Assembly (NCBI GenBank): GCA_030762895.1
Contig: CM061067.1
Coordinates: 51,795,667 to 51,859,666, forward strand
Origin: Sophora flavescens
Lineage: Eukaryota > Streptophyta > Magnoliopsida > Fabales > Fabaceae
Reading direction: 5' to 3'
Length of the DNA stretch: 64,000 nucleotides
Shown here: positions 56,204-64,000 of the stretch, one piece after another
Layout: every line of letters begins with the position of its first letter
How positions within the stretch are numbered: the stretch's first letter is position 1
Made by a program: the position numbers and the translations under genes
Notes under the pieces: generated by a model
What the model was told of the DNA's origin: nothing
What the model saw: only the letters and a program-made list of their open reading frames with translations
Databases searched by the model: none

Positions 56204-57631
56204 TGATGAGTGTGATTTCACCTCATATTTCATTGACATTTTGCATGCATTTTTATATAGTTTAGGCATTTCTAATTTGATTTTGGTTAGTTTTTACCTT
56301 GGAATGGATAAGGCGGTTTTGTGGTGTTGTTGTGCAGGAATTAAGGATTAAAATGCTCAAGATTAACCATGATGGAGCTTGCATGAAGATGAGGCTTAAA
56401 AAGTGAAGAAAATGAGCTAAACAGAGCCCATCACGACCTAGTCGTGATGGTCATCACGGCCATGATCGAGTGGAGCTGAAAATAAAGAATTGAAGAGTCA
56501 GAGCTGGTCACGGCCAGGCCGTGATGTCCATCACAGCCGTGACATGCCAACTGAACCAGACCCTCATAGACAGAACTGATCACGGCCTAGCCATGATGGT
56601 GGTCACGGCCGTGACCGACCAACCAGTGAAGCAACCTTCAAGGCAGAATCCGTCACGGCCTGGTCGTGATGGCCATCACGGCCGTGACGCGCAATATATG
56701 TATCTTTAGAAACTGATTTGATATGAATTTGTGATTGTTTGGGATTCAAGTTGCCCTAATCTATAAATAGAGCACTTAGACTCGGAAATAGGGGGACTCT
56801 TGGAGGACTTTTTGGGCTGCTACCTTAGGCAAAATTAGGATTTCTCTTCTTCTTCTTCTTCTCTTCTCTTAGGTTTTCATTCATGTTTTTGTTAATTAAG
56901 CTTGCCATGACCATGGCAATGCTTGAGTAGTAGTTTTATTTCTAGGGATTTGGGCTATACCCAAGATCTGTTTTATGTTATGAATTGATATTTTCCCTTT
57001 GTTAATTTCGATTTCGCTTTCGATTTGGTTTCTATTGCATGAATTACTTGTGAATCTGGTGCGCACTTATTTGCATGTCGTAGATACTCTAAGGAGGAAC
57101 CTAGCGGTGAACTTAGGTATCGGATCTATAGGAATCAAACTTAGGACTTAAATCACGAGAGTTAGAAGCGGTTCTTCGATGGTTCACGAATTGTCACAAA
57201 GCTTAAAGGGTTCAATGTAAATTCAATTACCACGAGAGTATGGGTTGTTTTAATTGGGCACAGTTTTTGTAACCCGAGAGGGAGCATTAACTTATTGAGG
57301 ATAAATTCGCCTTCAAAACAATTTTGATAATTAACAAGGGGTAGTCAATTTGGTAACATGAACAGTTGGTAACCCAATTCCTATGAATCTCTTTAGATTT
57401 GAAAAACCCCAAATTGATTTACTTTCCTCTTTTAATTGATTGCATTCTTAAATATCTGATTTTATAAGTTAATTCTTATTACAAAAATCAAATCTTTTCA
57501 AAATCATTTTTTATATAGTTCAGTTTAATTGATTTAATAATTAATTGTTATTTGAAATCACGGTTTCTGAGGAATTGATCTTTTTATTACTTGGTGACGA
57601 ATCCGGTACACTTGCTAGAATCCACAGATCA
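56204..57631 (+). mobile_element. solo LTR of the element C family
   Basis: 1428 bp, starting TGATGAGTGTG and ending CACAGATCA, similar throughout to the two LTRs of element C. It is flanked by an exact 5-bp duplication TATAT (56199-56203 and 57632-57636). It carries the palindromic array (56430-56695) and TATAAATA (56762-56769). No internal region follows, so it arose by LTR-LTR recombination. Confidence 0.9.
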
Positions 57632-57636
57632 TATAT

Positions 57637-58299
57637 CAAAATGAAACTTGTTTTTATCTGATAAAAAACGCAAGATGAATTAAGGTAAATTAATATTCAT
57701 TTACATTCAATTTTATGTAGTCACTTGTACAATAAGTTAAATATTTTCACTCTTCACGTAATAATAAATAAATAAATAAATAAATAAATGAGATAAACTT
57801 AATTGCTAGTCTCACTTGCTTTTCCAATTTTTTCCTCGAACAAGCACAATTTAAGTATCATATTAATCCAAATTCATAAGTGTAGATTTTTCTACCTGAG
57901 GAAGATTGGGTTACACATTTTCTTCAACAGAGATCTTCGCTAATGAAATAAAAATTTCCGTTTATGTAAGCTGGCTATGGTTGCGACATACGAGAGGGGT
58001 GCCCTTATGTTCTTGAGCCATCTCTTCTTTACCTATCCCCAATTCAAGATAAAACTCATTTGAAGTAAATTAAATTGTAAAGAGTATCATTATCGTAACA
58101 ACACTGGTTAAGAAATATATAAAAATAGTAAAATTTTATTGGCAAACAAAATTTGTCACTCCTCGAAAAATCAAATGCACGAATTTCCAATGAAAATTTT
58201 CTATTTTATTTCCTTAACTAGTGTCTAAAATTAACATTCTTCATGGTAAAATAAGAAAGTAAGAATGTGTATATCCTTAATCAATTAAAATATACTATC
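57637..58299. other. intergenic spacer with (AAAT)n tract
   Basis: A run of about six AAAT units at 57765-57788. No gene seen. Confidence 0.5.
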
Positions 58300-58570
58300 T
58301 TCGATCAATATTATAAGAAACAAATGGGTCCATTTTTTGGATCCAAAATATTAGAAACATGCATCAATTTTCATATATATTAAATATTAATTTTTAATAT
58401 TATCCTTATTTATAATGTGATTTATATTTACGATATCAATTTTCCATGCAAGTGAGTTGGTCCATCAATATTGAAGGGGTAATTTTGAAAATCTATATGA
58501 GTATTAATTACAATTATCTCATTTCGAAACTTTTTCTTGATCTCTGTGATTTAGGGTTTTGTCTCTTATA

Positions 58571-58927
58571 CTCCCTCCGGTCCACAATATAAGAAACAAA
58601 ATCCTAAAATACACGTACCAAAGAAATATTCCCTCTGGTCTATATACAAGAGGCAAAATCCTAAAACACACAGACCAAGAAAATACATTGAAATAAGCTA
58701 TTTGTAATTAATATTCATATAAATTCACAAAATTAACCCTTCAATAATTAATGAATAAACCTTACTTGTATGGAAAGTTGATACTGTCTCGTAAATATAA
58801 ACCATATTAAAAATAAGGGCAAAATTAGAAATTAGCATTTAATATTTGTCAAAATACATGTATGTCTCTTATATTTTGGACCAAATAAAAATAGTCATTT
58901 GTCTCTTATAATAAGGACCGGATGGAG
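58571..58927. mobile_element. Stowaway-style MITE, TA target site
   Basis: The ends CTCCCTCCGGTCCACAATAT and TAATAAGGACCGGATGGAG are inverted, flanked by TA (58569-58570 and 58928-58929). A second, internal TTCCCTCTGGTCTATATA end (about 58629) shows a related end duplicated inside. Flanking sequence at 58300-58560 and 58930-59150 contains further eroded pieces of the same family (ATTATAAGAAACAAATGG, TTTCTTATATT). Confidence 0.8.
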
Positions 58928-59150
58928 TACATTTGAATGACTTAATTGTAATTAATATTCATATAAATTTTCAAAAACACCCCTTCTAATTTTAATTAAT
59001 ACTCTGATGGACTATAATTAATGACGATAATTATAAGGATAATATTAGAAATTAACATTTAATAAATATAAAAATTATTATATATTTCTTATATTTTGAA
59101 AATAAAAATATAGACCATTTATTTCTTATATTGTGAATCAGAGTAAATAA

Positions 59151-60389
59151 TAAAAAACTAAAGATAGTATTGAAATTTCAACTTAATTTAACTAATAAAA
59201 TATGGATTCATCTTTATTTTTCTCACTTTTGCATCCAATTTCATTTTGAAGAGGTTTTATTTGCAATTCAATACTTTACTTTCCAATTAAATCTAAGATG
59301 ACCAACATGCTTCTGGCATGTCCCATTCTCCAAAAACCCACGGACGCTTGTCTCAACTAAATTTAATAAGATGTTACATAACCCAATGCACATTTTAGAT
59401 TCGTGGAGAGGGTGTTTATATCCAAACCGATTCAAAAGAAAATCAAAAATCAATTAAAAAAATCGAAAACAGAACAAAATTGATGTCTATTGGATTTTTT
59501 TGATCTTGTTTTGTAAAAACCATTTGGATCGGATCGAATTTTGGATCCATTTTCTAAAAGCAAATCAATGCAAACCAAACCGCATATATAAATTTAATAT
59601 ATGCTTATTCTATTTTTTGTACTATTAATTTTTTACTTGTTGGTTTTTTTCCTAATAATACTTACTAGTTATATTTGACTTAATTTTTAATTATTTCTAA
59701 TCTTCCAAACACAAATAAAAGATGTTTTGATAATAGATGATGATGATATTTATTTATTTTATACATATTTTATGAAATGTTTTTACATGAATGTATCAAC
59801 AAGTATATATAGGTTTAAGATTTTGTTTAGTTTAGCTTGTAATTTTTATTTTTTGATGTAATATAAATATGTAATGACGTGTCGGTAAAAACCGAATCAA
59901 CCGATCCAAACTACATTTTATCGGATCGGGTCAGATATTTTTAAGGAAAACATCCAAATCGAACCGAACCACATGCTCTTTTTATCTTTGGATCAAATGA
60001 TTTTTTACCTCAAAACTGATCAAAACCGAACCGCGAACACCCCTTTTGATGAGTAATGGTCCCCATTCCCGTCTCTTCGAACTAGGAAAAAAATTAAAAA
60101 TAAAGTCATCCATATAAATAGCAATTAGAGTACATATATTAATATATATAGAATGTTAAAAAAAAAAAGAGAGTACATATAAGAAAAAAGAGAAATTGTC
60201 CTAAAAATAAAATAAAAAGGAAGATAAAGAATCGGATTAAATACAATATACTTTTTTTTTTACACAATACAATATACTTTGGCAATAGAATAAGGGAAAG
60301 CAAAAATACTTGTGGAATCTCTAAAATTAAATTACACATTTGACATTTCATTGTCTTCGATTAGTGACTAAAAACGATCAATAATTAAA
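59151..60389. other. intergenic spacer, nothing recognised
   Basis: AT-rich. It includes GGATCGGATCGAATTTTGG/CCGAACCG-type short repeats (59520-60040) that may be hAT-like debris. No gene. Confidence 0.45.
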
Positions 60390-60398
60390 ACCATTTGG

Positions 60399-61282
60399 GG
60401 ATTTTTTTTTTCCAATAACCCTATTTTAAAAATTAACTACCCTATTAGCTCACTCCCAAAATTATATACCTATATACCCCCTTTTTCTTTTCTATAAGAA
60501 GTCGTGATTGACATTCACAACTTCCTTTCTTTAATTTTTTTTTATACAATGAGAAGTCTCAATTTCCAAATGCGACTTCTCTTCATTTTTTTTTCGTTTA
60601 AAATAATTTAATTAAGAAATTTGTTAATTAATTTTTAACTTTGATTAATTAGGCTAGTTAAGTTAATTATTGTGTTGATTGGTATATTAAGAAGTCAATT
60701 TTTATTTAATAATTAACTTTATGAATAAAAAACAGTAATTAAAAATATTAAACATCAATTAATTAGATAGTTTTAATTCATAAATATAGTTATTTAATGT
60801 GTTAATTATACGGTTTACAAATAAAATATGTGATTACAACATAAATTTGAGAATTAAACACATTAACCATTAATATTAAGAAGCGAAAGCCTAAATTAAA
60901 AACAATAATGAAAATCATAAATTAAAATCCTATCATCATCCACACAGAAAACTAATCTCCAAGGTGGTGTTCAGTTCCACAACATATTCAACGTCTGTTA
61001 CGTGGTGGAAGTTGCCGACGTTGTTGGACAGCTTCTTGATTAATAAACAAATTTCTTAATTAAATTATTTTAAACAAAAAAAAAGATGAAGAGAAGTTGC
61101 ATTTATAAATTACGACTTCTCAATGTATAAAAAATAAATAAAATAAATAAAAGAAAGAAAGTCGTGAATGCCAATCACGACTTCTTATAGAAAAGAAAAA
61201 TAGGATATATAGCTATATAATTTTGAAAGTGAGATAATATGATAGCTAATTTTTAAAATAGGATTATTGGAAAAAAAAATCC
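60399..61282. mobile_element. Mutator-like element with long TIRs (884 bp)
   Basis: The two arms, about 60399-60640 and 61040-61282, are extended inverted repeats. GGATTTTTTTTTTCCAATAA is matched by TTATTGGAAAAAAAAATCC, and AGAAGTCGTGATTGACATTC by GAATGCCAATCACGACTTCT. It is flanked by an exact 9-bp duplication ACCATTTGG (60390-60398 and 61283-61291). A short, more GC-rich piece at 60958-61030, unlike the arms, may be captured DNA. No transposase. Confidence 0.88.
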
Positions 61283-61291
61283 ACCATTTGG

Positions 61292-62937
61292 TATGATGCA
61301 CATATTATGGGACCCATTTGCAATACTGAACAATCATGAAGCTGATGCAGCTCAAAAACTCTTTTTTCTACCAATATCTGTCGCTAGATGGGTAGTAAGG
61401 CCTACTCAATCAATGCCATAGATACCAGGATCTATATTACTTATTTTGCTAATGGCAGGAACAATATACAATTTTAATTACACTTCATATTTGGATTATA
61501 CTAAAAAGTTTGTGTTCGGAATTAAACAGGGTATTGCTAACTAGTGTTCTAAGGGTATTAATTAAGGAATCTATAAAAGGAAAATTTATATTGAAAAACT
61601 AAGTGTTACACTTTTCGAAATGCTAAACACATCATTTTCCATACAAATTTTCATTTTTTGATTCTTTAAACAATACCCTAAGTACACTTATTAGCATTCT
61701 CCAATTAAATATACTCAATACATGGGGAGGAGATTATGATGTGTAAAGGGTAGGGGGAAAGCATAACCCTTTTTTTCCCCCAAAAACAAAGGTAATGGAA
61801 TAGTAATTAGTAGTTAACTAAGATGGTAAAAGAGCATATATGGCCTCAAAAGACTGATTTATGTATGGTATTGGTAGAAGGTTACGAAACACATAAGTAG
61901 AAGCAGCCTCATAATTCCACTTCTCCTTTTTGAAAAAATCAAATGAACACTATGGGTCTGTTTGCTTTGTTTTTAGTTTCTTGTTTCAATTTTTTATTTT
62001 CAAAAATAATTACAAAATTGTCACCTTGTTTTTATTCTATTTCCTGCTTTCAGAAATTTGTACATGAAACATTGAAAACAATTTTTTTCTATTTTCACTG
62101 TTTCATATACAAATCTTTGAAAATACGAAACAGAATGAAAACAAGATAGCAGTTTTATAATTATTTTTAAAAATAGAAATCTGGAAATAAAACAGAGAGA
62201 CATATATCTAGGAAGAACAAAACTGCCAATTTCAATAGCATGGAGTTGAAGAAGAGCCAGCAAATTCAGTAGCTCGAGGAAGGAATTAAGGAAGAAAGAA
62301 GCCAAAGAGCACTCAAAACAAAAGCATGGCCTGTATCAGAATGGAAAACTGATGTTGTATAAGAATTAAACAACCCAGTCAACCAACCAGTCAAACTTTG
62401 CATGACCCAGGAAAATCTCAATCCCACTTAATCTATCTGCACATATATAAAATATCAAAATCTCACTTGCTTGCACCCTCTTCTACGGCCTGTATCCCTT
62501 ATTATATGTAAATATTGGAAATAATTTGGATGAGTTAGGACTTGGGAGAATTCTTTGTTTAAAGGTTGACAGAACACACAAAAAGGGGAAAGGAAAAACT
62601 TAAGGCAATTAAAGATGATTTTGTGTCACTGACCTCACTCTAATCTTTCTCTACCTCTCCCACTCGTCTCATTTCCCACAATGATAATTGTCCTCATTAT
62701 TTTTTAAATTTCTTTATTTAATTTTTGAAATTTACCCCTCTTGCTTTCTTCCCATTAAACAATGAAAATGGCATATTACCAATCATCCTTTCCCCTCTGT
62801 AGGAAACACCCATCATTGCCCCCAACAATCCTTTTCAACCTTAGAAACCTGAGCTTCTAAGATATTCCATCCCTTCCATTCCATTCTTCCATTCTTTTTC
62901 TTACTTTTTTGCTCTCCTTTTTCCCCCTTATGCTTCT

Positions 62938-62940
<3 letters not shown>
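61292..62940. other. intergenic spacer upstream of the BYPASS1-related gene
   Basis: No gene. At 61953-62215 a region starting GGGTCTGTTTG has roughly inverted halves (TTTTATTTTCAAAAATAATTA against TAATTATTTTTAAAAATAGA) and may be a decayed hAT-like MITE. The last few hundred bases are likely promoter sequence. Confidence 0.45.
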
Positions 62941-62975
<35 letters not shown>

Positions 62976-63093
62976 AAATATCTCCCTCTACACAACTTCC
63001 TCTCCCCTTCTCCTTCTTCTCCCTTCTCCCTTCATCACTCCATCCATTCACTTTTCTTTCTTTCTTTCCTTTTCCCATTTATAAAACAAACAA
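62941..63093 (+). promoter_or_regulatory. putative core promoter and CT-rich leader of the BYPASS1-related gene
   Basis: A (CT)n run at 62943-62970 is followed by AATTTAAATA (about 62971), a possible TATA element, and then a pyrimidine-rich stretch leading to the ATG. The start site is inferred. Confidence 0.4.
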
Positions 63094-64000
63094 ATGGATC
63101 CTTCATCCACCAACTCTGTGAATGGCTTCTACTCTTTTCTAACAAGAGGAATTGATGATCTAGAGAGAGTGTTCCTCACCAACAACTTCATGTCAATCCA
63201 ATTCCTTCAAAGGGCACTCTCTCTTCTCCGATCCTTCCACACCCAATTGACTCTTTTGGTCCAAAAGCTCCATCTTCCAGTGGGTGATAAGTGGCTTGAT
63301 GAGTACATGGACGAAAGCTCAAAACTTTGGGAAGCATGTCATGTTCTCAAGTCTGGCATTTCAGGAATCGAAAACTATTACTCTGCTGCCATTAACATCA
63401 CTTCTTCACTCGATTCTCATCGCCACATCACACCCCAACTCTCCCGCCAGGTCAAAACAACATCAAAATCCCATTTTTTATATACCCAGATAAAAAAATT
63501 GAATTTTTATTTTGCATGTTATATGACCCAACATAACAAAAAGAAGAAAAAAAACAACCTTCGCAATTATTTGAACTGTGTCCTTTTATGGGTATGAATA
63601 ATTTGATTGAGGGGTGTTGTTTGTTGTTGATTTTTGATCACTTAACAGGTTATTAGAGCAATCTCAGGGTGTAGAAGAGAAGCTGTGGGGTTAGAGGAAG
63701 AGAATCGAGCTTTGATGGAAACAAGGATTCAGCAACTTTCTCTACGTTTCGATGAGAGGATTTCAATCGAGTCAAAACTAAACGGTTTCAACGGTTTCAG
63801 GGGAGTGTTATACGCAATGAGAAACGTGAGTTCGATGTTGCTAATGATTCTGCTATATGGGTTGGTGTATTGTTGGCCAGAATCCTCGGATTCCGTCCTA
63901 GGAGGCTACGAAGGTTGTTTGTTCCTGGGATCGGCTTTTATGATATCAACGGCGAGGTTGCAGCAAAGGGTGGCAGCAGAGATCGGTCAAATCAATGGGG
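63094..64000 (+). CDS. BYPASS1/ROH1-related protein, 5' part (gene runs off the window)
   Basis: Exon 1 is 63094-63450 (119 codons) and exon 2 runs from 63649 to the window edge. The intron has GT-AG ends and is phase 0. 236 residues are visible with no stop. The segments FMSIQFLQRALSLLRSFHTQ, LVQKLHLPVGDKWLDEYMDE and LWEACHVLKSGISGIE match the plant BYPASS1-like (DUF793/ROH1-related) family. A hydrophobic segment (about 179-194, SSMLLMILLYGLVYCW) is followed by a second (about 205-220). In Arabidopsis, BPS1 loss causes release of a root-derived mobile signal that arrests shoot growth; the biochemical role is unknown. Whether this copy acts like BPS1 itself is not decidable here. Confidence 0.87.

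Noticed and set aside
63284..63493. 69-codon alternative frame
   Set aside because: Lies out of frame within exon 1 of the BYPASS1-related gene.
1..64000. CRISPR array or bacterial-type operon
   Set aside because: The repeats present are transposon-derived or microsatellite, and genes have spliceosomal introns. Nothing prokaryotic was seen.

Overview
This window is nuclear DNA from a flowering plant, a eudicot and probably a legume. The evidence is intron-containing genes with plant-type splice sites, a nuclear tRNA-Trp, plant chromovirus and Athila-type Ty3/gypsy elements, and abundant small DNA transposons in AT-rich intergenic DNA. The legume assignment is an inference from the style of the repeats.

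Only three host genes are supported. A tRNA-Trp(CCA) lies on the minus strand at 2775-2846. A six-exon rhomboid-like (RBL) membrane protein gene lies on the plus strand at 2996-5367; it keeps the GxSG serine but has Ser in place of the catalytic His. The first 236 codons of a two-exon BYPASS1/ROH1-related gene start at 63094 and run off the right edge. No metabolic pathway or operon links them.

From 5.4 to 22.5 kb and from 48.8 to 63 kb the DNA is intergenic. Its mobile elements can often be delimited to the base from target-site duplications (TSDs). They include a hAT-like element (844-1821), a tRNA-derived SINE (2155-2386), a short SINE-like insert (20853-20962) and a poly(A)-tailed retroposon (19137-19732). 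There are also five Mutator-like fold-back elements with 9-bp TSDs, several TA-flanked MITEs, a rearranged Helitron helicase pseudogene (11191-13290), a small Helitron (50271-50736) and a solo Athila-type LTR (56204-57631).

The centre, 22500-48753, is one nested retrotransposon block bounded by the 5-bp duplication ATCCC. The host element (A) is a chromovirus-like Ty3/gypsy with 4.4-kb LTRs. Its gag was split by an Athila-like gag-protease element (C, 27353-34564) and by an inverted solo LTR (D, 35190-36428). A second gypsy element (B, 40009-45300) replaces the first ~1.06 kb of A's 3' LTR, ending in a 3-bp microhomology junction. All coding regions in the block are broken.

The most unusual signal is that the LTRs of families A, B and C carry tandem arrays of short palindromes, and D carries a related array of paired GC-rich motifs. 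The clearest is eight hairpins in LTR B (41105-41358) whose arms differ in sequence but stay complementary around a common CYGGG centre. LTR A also carries an open reading frame with complementary lesions in its two copies, which implies it was intact at insertion.
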